64,000 bases of DNA from 0-14-0-80-60-11 sp049322355 (GTDB lineage Bacteria > Desulfobacterota > Desulfobaccia > Desulfobaccales > 0-14-0-80-60-11), in assembly GCA_049322355.1 (NCBI GenBank), contig JBMORG010000010.1, positions 248,001 to 312,000 of the forward strand, read 5' to 3'. Under the pieces are notes generated by a model. The model was not told where the DNA came from. It worked only from the letters and a program-made list of their open reading frames with translations, and searched no databases. Made by a program: the position numbers and the translations under genes. Below are positions 1 to 8,523 of the stretch, piece by piece. How positions within the stretch are numbered: the stretch's first letter is position 1; every line of letters begins with the position of its first letter.

Positions 1-3000
1 TGCTTTTTGCCATAACTCCCTATATCGCCCTGCAGCTCAAGTCCATTTCCGATACTTTTAATATCCTGGTCTCAAAAGAAATTCATCCTCCCGCCGCCAT
101 CCCGATTTATCAGGATACCGCCTTTTACGTGGCCCTGCTCCTGGTCATGTTCGGCATCCTCTTCGGGGCCCGCCACCTGGACCCTACGGAACGCCATGAA
201 GGCTTAGTGGCGGTGGTAGTGTTTGAATCCCTCATTGAACTCCTGGCTTTTACCAGTTTAGGCCTTCTGGTGACGTTTGGCCTGTTTGCGGGGTGGGGGG
301 AAATCTTTACGCATATCCGGCAGAGCCCCGAATTTCAACAGCTTCTCCTGGTGAACACCGGTCCTGGCAACACCTATACCCTCCTTTTGGTGCTTACTTT
401 ACTGGCCATGGGGGCTATCCATTTCCTCCCCCGCATGTTCCACATGGCCGTGGTGGAAAACACCGATGAAAGGCACATTCTCACCGCAGTCTGGCTCTTT
501 CCCCTGTACCTTCTGCTGATTAACCTGTTTGTCCTCCCCATCGCCTTCGGGGGGTTGCTTTTGGGTTTCCCCCAGGAGCAGGCCGATACCTTTGTGCTGC
601 GCATACCCCTTTCCACCGGGCATCCCTATCTGGCCTTGCTGGTCTTTATGGGGGGGTTGTCGGCCTCCACCGCCATGGTGTCGGTGGCTTCCATCGCGGT
701 GAGCACCATGCTTCTCAACAGCCTGGTAATGCCCCTGGCCATCCGGCTGAAGCTGGAAGAGCGCGTTACCCCACATCTGTTGACCATTAAACGGGGGAGC
801 ATTCTTTTCCTAATTCTATTGGGATATTTCGGTTATCACCTGGTCTTTCCCACAGTAATGCTGGTGGACATAGGACTCATCGCGTTTTGCGGGGTGATGC
901 AATTGGCGCCGGCCATGGTGGGCGCCTTGTATTGGCGGGACGCCACCCGATGGGGGGCCATCGCAGGTTTGGGCTCAGGTTTTTTTCTCTGGGCTTATAC
1001 CCTGGTCTTGCCCTATTTGGTGGAAGCCGGTTGGTTTCCTCTCAGTATCTTAACTGCTGGCCCCTTTGGCCTGGCCTTTCTTAAGCCTACTGCTTTTTTG
1101 GGGCTGACCGGCCTGGATAAGCTCTCCCACGCCTTCTTCTGGTCCTTGCTGTTCAATGTCGGCACTTTTGTGAGTGTGTCCTTATTGTCGGTGCCCAGCC
1201 AGGTGGAAGAGGAGCAGGCCCGGCGGTTTGTGGGAGTGTTCGAACGGGAAAGGGAGGCGCCTATAGAGAAGCGCTACACTTACTTCCCGAGTCTGGAGGA
1301 ATTGACCCGCTTTATGGCGAAGCTCATCGGTCCCCGCAAGGCCGCAGAAGCCCGCAAGAGCTTTCTCCGGGAAGTGGTGATCCCTGAATCTGAATGGGGG
1401 GACCGGGAAAAACTCCGGTTGGCGGACTTCGTGGAACGTACCCTGGCCCGCTCCATCGGCCCGGCTGCGGCCCGGGTGCTGAAGGAAAGCTACCTCTCCG
1501 CCATGGGCACCCGCATGGAAGAGGTGTTTGATCTCTTTGGCCGGATCTCCAGTTCCCTGGAGGAAAGCGAACAGCAATTGAAGAGACGGGTGGCGGAACT
1601 CTCAGTGCTCTACGAAGCGGCCCGCAGATTAGCCACTTCTCTTTACATTCCCGATCTCCTGGAGGGGGTGCTGGGGGTGTTGGTGGACCAGTTGGGAGTA
1701 GAAAAATGTGCTGTGCGACTGTTGGATGAAGATGGCTTTCTGCACCTGAAAGGTTTTAGGGGTTTGCCAACCGAGGCCCGGGAGATGGTGGTTAAACCTG
1801 ACCCGGAATCTCTTTTAGGGCAGTGCTTGCTTACCTCCCAGGTAATTTCTCTGGCAGATACCTCCTCAGCTCTTGATCGTCTTCAGGGCCTTTTGGAGGA
1901 AGAAACCCTGGCTTCTGTGGTGCTGGCGCCCATTGCCACGGAAACCTTGACCCTGGGGGTATTGACGGCAGCCAGCAGCCAGAAGGGTTTTTTTACTAAA
2001 GAACACATGGAGTTTTTTCAATCGTTGGCCGGGCAGTTGGGACTGGCGGTGCGCAGCGCCAACATGGAGGAGGCCCTGCGTCTGGACGAATCCAGGTTAG
2101 AAGCAGTATGGCAGTTGAGTCAAATGACCAAGGCAACCCTTAAAGAGATTACCAATTTCGCGTTGGAAGAGGGAGTCCGGCTGACCAAAAGTAAGATCGG
2201 TTACCTGGCCTTCACGAACGAGGACGAAACGGTGCTCACGATGCAGGCCTGGTCTGAAACGGCCATGCAGGAGTGCGCCGTTACTGACAAACCCCTGGTT
2301 TATCCCTTGAACACCACCGGGCTCTGGGGCGAGGCCGTGCGCCAGCGGCGGCCCATTATTACTAATGATTATGCCGCCCCCAATCCTTATAAAAGAGGCT
2401 ATCCCACAGGTCATGTGGAAATATACCGCCACATGAATATTCCTGTCTTTGACGGCGACCATATCGTGGCCGTGGCCGGGGTGGGCAACAAGGATGACGA
2501 TTATGATGAATCGGATGTCCGCCAGTTGACGTTGTTGATGAACGGCATGTGGTGGCAGGTTAAGCGCAAGCGGGCCGAAGAGGCTTTGACTGCGGAAAGG
2601 AAGCTCCTCATCCATACCTGCATGGATGGTATTCTGGCCCACGATAAGGACGGCACTATGCTAACCTTTAATGACACGGCCGCCAGAATCCTGGGTTATA
2701 AGCCTGAAGAAGTAATCGGCAAAATGAACATCCGAGAACTCTATGCCCCCGGCCAGTCACAAGAAATCGACGCTAAAATCCACGAACCGGGGTATGGCGG
2801 AGTCGGTATTTTAGAGAACTATGAAACCTTAATCCGGCATAAGGATGGTTCCCTCATCCCCGTCTGGCTCTCCGCCCGGGTCCTCCATGAAGATGACCGG
2901 GAGATGGGGATTATGGGCCATTTTCGCGACCTGCGGGAACGCAAACACATGGAGGAGGAACTCCTCCGGAGTGAGCGCCTGGCGGTCCTGGGCAAGATGG

Positions 3001-3635
3001 CGGCCCATATCAGCCATGAAATCAAAAACCCCTTGATGCTCATTGGAGGATTTGCCCGCCAGGTTCTGAAAGATAGCGGGCAAGAGTTACCCAAAAATTT
3101 GGAGAAGCTTAAGATTATCGTGGATGAAGTCAAGAGGTTGGAGGATTTCCTCGTGGAAGTGGGGGGGTATGCCAAATTTTCCGAGCCCCAAAAGCGCCCC
3201 GGCGACCTCAACGCCCTGGTCCGGGAAACCTGCGGGCGCCTGGAACCGAGTCTGCGGGAAAGCAATATCGAGCTCGTGGAGGAATTGGACCCCCACCTGC
3301 CGGAGGTTCCATTTGACGTGAATCATCTGCGCCAGGTGATCTTGAATATCGCCAAGAATGCCATTGAGGCCATGGGGGCCGGGGGCAGGTTGACCGTTAT
3401 CACCGGCCGTCAGGATGATCGGGTCTTCGTGCAAATTGGCGACACTGGAGAGGGGATACCCCCGGAAATTCGGGAAAAGATCTTCCAGCCCTTCTTTTCT
3501 TCCAAACCCAAAGGAAGCGGCTTGGGGTTGGCTATTTCTCAGAAAATAATTGAAGCCCACCAGGGCGAAATCACCATTGACAGCGAACCTCAAAAGGGGA
3601 CCCTGGTGACCATCACACTGAGAATGGGTCCATAA
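1..3635 (+). CDS. Sodium:solute symporter / sensor histidine kinase fusion, 5' end outside window
   Basis: The frame is open from base 3, so the start lies to the left; about 1,210 residues are visible. The first ~400 residues are a series of hydrophobic membrane helices, and the opening PYIALQLKSIS resembles the sodium:solute symporter family. A charged linker follows, then two GAF-like modules (~540-695 and ~705-870), a PAS module (~880-995), a HisKA helix with the phospho-acceptor histidine in ISHEIKNP (~1010), and an HATPase domain with NIAKNAIEA, DTGEGIPP and GSGLGLAIS boxes at the C-terminus. This is the layout of CbrA/PutP-type kinases, in which a transporter-like input is coupled to phosphorylation. 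No response regulator is adjacent, so ligand and partner cannot be named. The kinase half is certain and the symporter half very likely. Confidence 0.92.
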   Translation, partial: LFAITPYIALQLKSISDTFNILVSKEIHPPAAIPIYQDTAFYVALLLVMFGILFGARHLDPTERHEGLVAVVVFESLIELLAFTSLGLLVTFGLFAGWGEIFTHIRQSPEFQQLLLVNTGPGNTYTLLLVLTLLAMGAIHFLPRMFHMAVVENTDERHILTAVWLFPLYLLLINLFVLPIAFGGLLLGFPQEQADTFVLRIPLSTGHPYLALLVFMGGLSASTAMVSVASIAVSTMLLNSLVMPLAIRLKLEERVTPHLLTIKRGSILFLILLGYFGYHLVFPTVMLVDIGLIAFCGVMQLAPAMVGALYWRDATRWGAIAGLGSGFFLWAYTLVLPYLVEAGWFPLSILTAGPFGLAFLKPTAFLGLTGLDKLSHAFFWSLLFNVGTFVSVSLLSVPSQVEEEQARRFVGVFEREREAPIEKRYTYFPSLEELTRFMAKLIGPRKAAEARKSFLREVVIPESEWGDREKLRLADFVERTLARSIGPAAARVLKESYLSAMGTRMEEVFDLFGRISSSLEESEQQLKRRVAELSVLYEAARRLATSLYIPDLLEGVLGVLVDQLGVEKCAVRLLDEDGFLHLKGFRGLPTEAREMVVKPDPESLLGQCLLTSQVISLADTSSALDRLQGLLEEETLASVVLAPIATETLTLGVLTAASSQKGFFTKEHMEFFQSLAGQLGLAVRSANMEEALRLDESRLEAVWQLSQMTKATLKEITNFALEEGVRLTKSKIGYLAFTNEDETVLTMQAWSETAMQECAVTDKPLVYPLNTTGLWGEAVRQRRPIITNDYAAPNPYKRGYPTGHVEIYRHMNIPVFDGDHIVAVAGVGNKDDDYDESDVRQLTLLMNGMWWQVKRKRAEEALTAERKLLIHTCMDGILAHDKDGTMLTFNDTAARILGYKPEEVIGKMNIRELYAPGQSQEIDAKIHEPGYGGVGILENYETLIRHKDGSLIPVWLSARVLHEDDREMGIMGHFRDLRERKHMEEELLRSERLAVLGKMAAHISHEIKNPLMLIGGFARQVLKDSGQELPKNLEKLKIIVDEVKRLEDFLVEVGGYAKFSEPQKRPGDLNALVRETCGRLEPSLRESNIELVEELDPHLPEVPFDVNHLRQVILNIAKNAIEAMGAGGRLTVITGRQDDRVFVQIGDTGEGIPPEIREKIFQPFFSSKPKGSGLGLAISQKIIEAHQGEITIDSEPQKGTLVTITLRMGP

Positions 3636-3722
3636 ACCTGCAATTTCCAGTGAAAGGCGGTGCTTTTCTGTACACTACTACGGCAGACACCAGAACTTGG
3701 TTAAAATTGTTGCTTCCTAAGA

Positions 3723-4087
3723 CACTGCTACAGCAATAATGACCTCGACAGTTCCACCAACGGTAGTTCGGAGCCGGTTTCTTGAGCCGATCCATGGCCC
3801 TTATAAATGGCCAGAGACCTTTACAGGATAGAGACGTTGGCTATCATAAGAAGATCAGCAAGGCAGACGTTTGGGGGACGAGTGCAAAGATAGGGCAGTC
3901 ATCGTCAGTTTCAAAAGGAGAAAATTTCTTCAACAAGTAGTTTAAAACGTGATCCCTCCGGATCTTTATTACTCAAACTCCCACAACAGTGAGAGTTTTA
4001 ACCATTAATTTCAGGAACATTTACAGATCCCACCTATCTTCCCCTACCGTTGGTGGAACCGTCGAGGTCATTATTGCTGCAGCAGTG
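3723..4087. repeat. Inverted repeat, arms of about 44 bases
   Basis: The arm at about 3723-3766 (containing CAGCAATAATGACCTCGACA) recurs as reverse complement at about 4044-4087 with only a few mismatches; the spacer is about 280 bases. Read outward from each arm, both can encode a peptide segment like TVGGTVEVIIA, so the arms may be two decayed copies of a small coding segment rather than a structural RNA. Nature unknown. Confidence 0.6.
3838..3900 (+). repeat. Dispersed repeat, copy A
   Basis: This segment (ATCATAAGAAGATCAGCAAG followed by GCAGACGTTTGGGGGACGAG) is closely matched at about 13360-13432 and, for its first half, at about 5603-5652. All three copies lie between genes and on the same strand. 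Function is unknown; a degenerate mobile-element or intergenic repeat family is likely. Confidence 0.6.
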
Positions 4088-4170
4088 GTTGTTTCAATCA
4101 TCGGCACCGGGCACGGTTAAACTTGCTAATTGCCCAAAAATCCCCGTGAAAATTCGCGTTTTCCTTTTCG

Positions 4171-4304
4171 TTTTGTTATGGGAGTAGGCCACATCTGCGT
4201 TATTTTATCTTTTTTAACTTTGCAGCTACATGGCCTACCCAGGAAAAAAGAAGCCATAACTTTCTTCAGGAGAGCTCGCTGCGGCCATTTACCCCATAAC
4301 AAAG
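4171..4304. repeat. Imperfect inverted repeat with nested inner arm
   Basis: TTTTGTTATGGGAGTAGGCC at 4171-4190 is matched in reverse complement by bases around 4283-4304 (GGCCATTTACCCCATAACAA). An inner segment near 4229-4243 (CATGGCCTACCC) can also pair with the left arm, giving two alternative hairpins. It could be a small mobile element end, a structured RNA or a terminator relic; nothing in the sequence decides. Confidence 0.4.
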
Positions 4305-4365
4305 AAGACTCCGGCCAGATCTAGTGCGTATTTCTGGAAAAGAATTAGAGTAAAAGTGGGAGGAC

Positions 4366-4650
4366 GTGGAAAATGGATGGCCTATAGTTACCGTAGCGCT
4401 TTTGGCCTGTGAGTCTGGGGAGACCCTGCCGGAACAGAGTAATCTTTTCAGAGCAAAGAAAATCGCCGCCTATGGCGCAATTTTATTGGGTTTAGTCGGT
4501 GCCCTCGGATCCCTGGCCTACCTAGCATTATTCCCGATGCGAACCGATACAATCTCAGCCCCGGTCTCCAGTGCCCCACCTGCGCTCAATGCCTCCCCCG
4601 GTTCTCCTGGGGGGCCGATGCAGGCACGCTGTGGTCTTTGGTCTGGTTGA
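4366..4650 (+). pseudogene. Possible N-terminal remnant of a membrane or glycine-zipper protein
   Basis: A 94-codon frame begins at GTG just after a GGGAGGA-like ribosome site. It opens like a lipoprotein signal (GWPIVTVALLA) but the expected lipobox cysteine is not properly placed. A second hydrophobic segment follows (AAYGAILLGLVGALGSLAYL), and the tail is low-complexity proline/serine/glycine. The frame stops about 60 bases before the glycine-zipper frame at 4713, and no single frame joins them. I infer a broken gene, but two independent small genes cannot be excluded. Confidence 0.3.
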
Positions 4651-4712
4651 TGATCCGGCCATGGCGGAAGTGATACAGTCGGCTGTCGCCGACAGGTGCA
4701 GCTATCGGAGCC

Positions 4713-5270
4713 TTGATCGGGCTGGCCACCGGGAATGTGGCACGTGGCGCGGCTATCGGTGCGATAGCCGGTGCCGCCACAGGCGCGGTGGCCGGCTTTA
4801 TCTATGCCCAACACCAGGAGAAGCTGTTGCGTGACCGGCAGGCGGCAGAGGCTATGTACAAATATCAGCCCCAGCAGGGAGAGCGGGTGATCCTGGAAAC
4901 GGTGGGGGTCACACCGGCAACTACTTCCCAAGGTAGCCAGGTGGCTTTAACCTCCGACTTCACCGTGTTGAATCCTACTGACCAACCCCTACCTATGGAT
5001 CTCACCCAGACAATTACGTATCAGGGCAAACAGATGGGAAAACCGTATACAAACAAATCGGAACGGAAAAACGGCAGCTACAATTTTTCGGTACCCACTT
5101 CGATTCCCGGGAATGCTCCGGAAGGGACATATGTAGTGGTAACCAACCTGCAATCTCCCAATGCCAGAGATATGAGATCGTGTGAGTTTCAGGTTTCCAA
5201 AAAAACGGCCACCGGGGAGCGGGAAATTCGTCTGGTCAGCATCAATGGCATAGCGGTTAAGAGTTTTTAG
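4713..5270 (+). CDS. Glycine-zipper domain protein, N-terminus probably lost
   Basis: The frame opens at about 4674 and the first usable start is TTG at 4713. The start is a glycine-zipper membrane segment with repeated G-x3-G/A spacing (IGAIAGAATGAVAGFIYAQ), as in Rick_17kDa/OmpA-linked lipoproteins. It is followed by a charged helix (HQEKLLRDRQAAEAMY) and a ~120-residue beta-rich domain that resembles a periplasmic Ig-like module. Such proteins normally carry an upstream signal peptide; here none is in frame, and stops lie just before. I read this as the 3' part of a frameshifted envelope-protein gene together with 4366-4650. Confidence 0.5.
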   Translation: MIGLATGNVARGAAIGAIAGAATGAVAGFIYAQHQEKLLRDRQAAEAMYKYQPQQGERVILETVGVTPATTSQGSQVALTSDFTVLNPTDQPLPMDLTQTITYQGKQMGKPYTNKSERKNGSYNFSVPTSIPGNAPEGTYVVVTNLQSPNARDMRSCEFQVSKKTATGEREIRLVSINGIAVKSF

Positions 5271-5530
5271 GATGATGATGTTACCTCTTGATGAGTGGCG
5301 TTTAGCGGTAATCTCGCAGGGTGAGATTGGCTAGGCGCCACCAGCCGCCTCGGGCACTGAGGATTGGGCTTGCGCACCGGCACCGTGAGCAAGTCCTTCT
5401 TAACTTCCAGGTTGGCTGGAAGGTCTTGGGAGAGCTGGAGCTTATTCAGGTTAAAGGGATCGTCTCCTGCGGGCTCCTGGTCACCGGCTAAAACCGGGAT
5501 CGGTGGCGATGATTGACTCATTTGGTTCAT
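5267..5530 (-). pseudogene. Relic of a mobile-element-associated protein, copy 1
   Basis: The 87-codon frame starts at ATG with a clear GGAGGAG ribosome site. Residues ~25-57 (NLNKLQLSQDL and TVPVRKPN) match the frame at 38698-38958 closely in protein and DNA, including the bases around the ribosome site. From memory, full-length relatives of ~170-190 residues occur in integrative islands and begin with this same block; that has not been checked. After TVPVRKPN the similarity stops, so this copy is truncated or frame-shifted. Function of the family is unknown. Confidence 0.5.
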
Positions 5531-5602
5531 GAAATCTTTCTCCTCCGTAAATTAACAATCCGATAAGTTCTCTCAGATTGACCATTCGTAGATGAGGAAG
5601 TT

Positions 5603-5652
5603 TGCTTTGCAGATATCATAAGAAGCTCAGCAAGGCAGAGGTTTAGGGAAGG
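5603..5652 (+). repeat. Dispersed repeat, copy B
   Basis: TTTGCAGATATCATAAGAAG followed by CTCAGCAAGGCAGAGGTTT matches copies at 3838-3900 and 13360-13432. The match fades after about 45 bases. Together with copy C it brackets the vitamin B12 operon in direct orientation. Confidence 0.55.
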
Positions 5653-5694
5653 AGGCGCTTCAGCCGAAAAGGGGAGGGGGCCGCGCTTTTTTCC

Positions 5695-5722
5695 TTGACA
5701 TGCAGGCAGGTTGTATTAGGAT
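5695..5722 (+). promoter_or_regulatory. Candidate sigma-70 promoter of the B12 operon
   Basis: A consensus -35 TTGACA (5695-5700) and a fair -10 TAGGAT (5717-5722) are 16 bases apart. They lie just upstream of the cobalamin riboswitch, where transcription must begin. Confidence 0.55.
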
Positions 5723-5739
5723 GGGCGCATTATCAGCCT

Positions 5740-5898
5740 ACAGGCGCCCTTCGGGGTTTAAAAGGGAAGCCGGTGGAAAACCGGCGCGGTCCCGCCGCTG
5801 TAACCGGGGACGAAACCTGCAAAGTGCCACTGTCTTTTCTTAAAAGGACGGGAAGGCGCAGGGATTAGAAAGATCCGGAAGTCAGAAGACCTGCCTGT
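5740..5898 (+). promoter_or_regulatory. Cobalamin (adenosylcobalamin) riboswitch
   Basis: The aptamer's conserved blocks are present in order: AAAAGGGAAGCCGGTG, the B12-box-like GCCGCTGTAACCGGGGACGA, GCCACTG, GGGAAGGCG and GAAGTCAGAAGACCTGCC. The closing P1 helix can pair ACAGGC (5740-5745) with GCCTGT (5893-5898). A terminator hairpin follows at 5997-6032 before the first gene. The expected logic is that bound cobalamin favours termination and shuts off the uptake genes. Confidence 0.95.
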
Positions 5899-5996
5899 AA
5901 GCCTGCCGGTGTTCCCAACGAGGCATTGGGAGATCGGGGTGTGCGGAGAGATGGTAAATCTCCGCAGCCAAACCAGGGATCAAGTAAACTGGGTGC

Positions 5997-6032
5997 AATC
6001 CTTGGGTCCACACGGGCTCAAGGATTTTTTTT
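5997..6032 (+). terminator. Intrinsic terminator of the riboswitch leader
   Basis: AATCCTTG (5997-6004) pairs with CAAGGATT (6019-6026), followed by an uninterrupted run of T. It sits between aptamer and first gene, so it is the likely regulated terminator. A second hairpin (TGCGGAGA/TCTCCGCA, about 5942-5966) lies between aptamer and terminator. Confidence 0.8.
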
Positions 6033-6094
6033 GTCCGCGTGGATCATGCCTCGGGGCGCCTGGCGCTCTCTTATTTCTTTTTACGGAGGGCATG

Positions 6095-6409
6095 ATGACA
6101 CAGGGAGTAATCATTCATTTACTGGGGGAAGAGGCACCGCCGGAAGGTCTGAAAACGGGGACCCATTATCAGGGGCTGAGTCAGTTCGACGAGGCCATGG
6201 AAGTTGTGGTCTCACAGCCCGGCATCTTAGAACTCGATGATGCCTGGCATTTCCTGCTGAATCTGGGATGTGAACCGATCCACCTTTTGGTAGCCCTGGC
6301 GGAGAACGACCGTCTGCGTCCGCTCTATCCCATGGTGCGCTTGACGGGCGTGGCTCGGGTGACGGAGGACTCTTTTAGGACTAACATACAAGGGGGGGCG
6401 CTCCATTGA
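6095..6409 (+). CDS. Small unknown protein, first gene of the B12 uptake operon
   Basis: The gene encodes about 104 residues. I chose ATG 6095 (ATG 6092 also possible) because GGAGGG lies directly upstream; the same frame extends further left, but only into the terminator and riboswitch. The protein has no signal peptide, membrane helix or motif that I recognise. It is acidic and begins MTQGVIIHLLG. Its stop overlaps the TTG start of btuB, so the two are translationally coupled under riboswitch control. A cytoplasmic role in corrinoid handling or sensing is an inference from position only. Confidence 0.7.
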   Translation: MTQGVIIHLLGEEAPPEGLKTGTHYQGLSQFDEAMEVVVSQPGILELDDAWHFLLNLGCEPIHLLVALAENDRLRPLYPMVRLTGVARVTEDSFRTNIQGGALH

Positions 6410-8487
6410 AAAACCGGGTTTTCTCCTCCATGTGTTGGTCTCTGCTCATAGTTTTAATGAGCGTTGCTCCCCTCTGGGGAGAGAACGATGTCGCTCCCCC
6501 GGCTTCGGAGCCCGGGCTGGAAACTGACAAACAGGTATTGGGTGAAATTGTAATATCCGCCACCGGGACCGAAGTTCCGTTGAAAGAAACCAGCACCTCC
6601 ACCACGATCATCACCAAACCGCAGATGGAAGCCCGGCAAGATCCCCGGGTGGAGGAATTTCTTCGGGATGTTCCCGGCGCCACTATATCGCAAACCGGCA
6701 GCCGGGGCGGCCAGACTTCCCTTTTCCTACGGGGCGGCAACAGCAACATGAACCTGGTTATGCTCAACGGCTTTCGGCTCAATGATACCGGGGGAGCCTT
6801 TGACTTCAATAAATTGACGGTGGACAACGTGAACCGCATCGAAGTGGTGCGGGGGCCCATGAGTTCCTTGTATGGCAACGACGCCATGACCGGGGTGATC
6901 AGCCTGATGACCACCAAAGGCCAGGGTCCGCCCAAACTCACCGCGAGCAGCCTGTGGGGCGGCCATGCCGAAGGACATAGCGACACTAACCTCATTGATG
7001 AACAGAGGGTCAGTCTTACTGGCGCCTGGAAAAAATTTTCCTATTCCATGGCTTATGGCCACTACGATGACAGTGGAATCTTGGCCATCAACAACCGCTT
7101 TTCCAGCAATGTGGTGAACGCCCGTTTTGATCTGGAACCCGTGGATAATCTGCAATTCACCTTGACGAACTACTATGTCAATACTTATTATGGGTTTCCC
7201 ACCAGCAGCGGCGACCGCTTCGATCCTGTACCTTGGGGCGGCAACGGCTTGGACCCTGACCAGAACCAGAAAACTTCCACGGTGTTAATCGGCTTGGGGA
7301 CTAACTATCAGCCCGTTTCCTGGTGGCAAAATGAATTGCTCCTGGGATTCCTGAATCTTGATTCCCGGTATAACAATCCAGCCAACCCATTCTTCGTAAA
7401 TTTTCAGACCACCAATTATTATAGCCGGGACCTGGAAAAACAGTGGACCTTGAATTACCGGTCCAATTTTATCTTCGGGTCCAAAGAGAAGCTGGCCTCC
7501 ACCACAACCCTGGGGGTGGAGATGCGCCATGCCCAGTTTAAAGGCTGGAGCAACAGTTGGGACTGGAACATTAATGAATACAGCGATAGCATGAATAAAG
7601 CCCGTCGGGGCAGTTTCACCTGGTATCTCCAGGAGCAGGTGGGGGTGTGGGACCGCTTTTTCCTGACCGTAGGGGGCAGCCTCGAGGACAACAGTGCCTT
7701 CCAGAAGCTGGAATTCTGTCCCCGGGCCTCCGCGGCCCTGCGTTTTCCGGAAACCAACACCACTTTGCGGGCGGCGGGCGGCAAGGCGGTGAAGGCGCCG
7801 TCCTTCCTTGAGACCAATTCCTTCAACCCATTTTTTCTCGGCAACCCGACGCTGTTGCCGGAGAAGAACGTCAGTTGGGAGGTGGGCTTTGACCAGTGGT
7901 TATGGCAGGACCGGGTGCAAGGGGGGCTCACGTATTTTGAGAACCACTTCACCGACCTGATTCAGTACGCCCAAACCAGCTTTATCACGGGAAGTTTCTT
8001 CAATATTGCCGCGGCCCGCACCCAAGGCTTTGAACTCTATCTCCAGGCGACACCCTTTAAAGGATTCACTGCTCGCACGGCCTACACCTATCTGACCGAA
8101 CTCAAGGTGCTGGATGACGGGGGCCTGGTGAATATCAATATCATCACCGGCCAGAACCTCTTACGCCGTCCCCGGCAGTCCTGGAACTTCGACTTAAACT
8201 ATGTTTGTGGTCCTGTGGAAGTGAACTTCCATGGCTATTACATCGGGGCCCGGGCCGACCGGCGGCCTTCCAATGACGCCCCTTATTACGCCACCCGGCT
8301 GGTCAACGGCGGCTTTTTCACTGCCGATCTGGCGGCCTACTATACAGTAATTCAAAACTGGAGCTATATTAACCGCTTGCAACTCATGGCCCGGGCCATG
8401 AATCTCTTTGATAAAAACTATGAAGAGGTGTTTGGGTATTCCTCCCCCCGGTTCCAATTTATCGGGGGCCTCAGACTCCAGATGTAA
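6406..8487 (+). CDS. btuB: TonB-dependent outer-membrane cobalamin receptor, BtuB-like
   Basis: The 693-residue protein carries corrinoids across the outer membrane using TonB energy. It has a signal peptide (residues 1-25, ending APLWG), a TonB-box-like EIVISATGTEV near 45, a plug domain with FLRGGNSNMNLVMLNGF and IEVVRGPMSSLYGNDAM, and a C-terminal beta-barrel ending in alternating residues with a terminal QM. Length fits the BtuB/siderophore receptor family. The TTG start overlaps the preceding stop and is preceded by a G-rich ribosome site. Location behind a cobalamin riboswitch and before BtuF/BtuCD genes makes cobalamin or a precursor the substrate. Confidence 0.93.
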   Translation: MKNRVFSSMCWSLLIVLMSVAPLWGENDVAPPASEPGLETDKQVLGEIVISATGTEVPLKETSTSTTIITKPQMEARQDPRVEEFLRDVPGATISQTGSRGGQTSLFLRGGNSNMNLVMLNGFRLNDTGGAFDFNKLTVDNVNRIEVVRGPMSSLYGNDAMTGVISLMTTKGQGPPKLTASSLWGGHAEGHSDTNLIDEQRVSLTGAWKKFSYSMAYGHYDDSGILAINNRFSSNVVNARFDLEPVDNLQFTLTNYYVNTYYGFPTSSGDRFDPVPWGGNGLDPDQNQKTSTVLIGLGTNYQPVSWWQNELLLGFLNLDSRYNNPANPFFVNFQTTNYYSRDLEKQWTLNYRSNFIFGSKEKLASTTTLGVEMRHAQFKGWSNSWDWNINEYSDSMNKARRGSFTWYLQEQVGVWDRFFLTVGGSLEDNSAFQKLEFCPRASAALRFPETNTTLRAAGGKAVKAPSFLETNSFNPFFLGNPTLLPEKNVSWEVGFDQWLWQDRVQGGLTYFENHFTDLIQYAQTSFITGSFFNIAAARTQGFELYLQATPFKGFTARTAYTYLTELKVLDDGGLVNINIITGQNLLRRPRQSWNFDLNYVCGPVEVNFHGYYIGARADRRPSNDAPYYATRLVNGGFFTADLAAYYTVIQNWSYINRLQLMARAMNLFDKNYEEVFGYSSPRFQFIGGLRLQM

Positions 8488-8523
8488 TTATGTTAAGATA
8501 TCAACCACTTAGGAGATAGTTTT

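Larger units (their letters stand above)
3636..4365. other. 730-base stretch without a convincing gene, rich in inverted repeats
   Basis: No open frame here has a good ribosome site and family resemblance. The stretch holds two inverted repeats and one copy of a short dispersed repeat, listed separately. A frame at about 3990-4121 on the plus strand and a 64-codon frame at 4130-4324 exist but lack ribosome sites and lie inside the repeats. The region looks like decayed or mobile-derived DNA. Confidence 0.5.

Noticed and set aside
3990..4121. Short plus-strand frame ending TVGGTVEVIIAAAVVVS
   Set aside because: Hydrophobic and suggestive, but no ribosome site and it lies across an inverted-repeat arm; noted as a repeat instead.
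4130..4324. 64-codon frame in the left intergenic region
   Set aside because: It overlaps an inverted repeat, has no ribosome site, and its composition is not protein-like.
5909..6094. Longer start for the first B12-operon gene
   Set aside because: The upstream part of the frame would lie inside the intrinsic terminator next to the riboswitch; the ribosome site is at 6085-6090.
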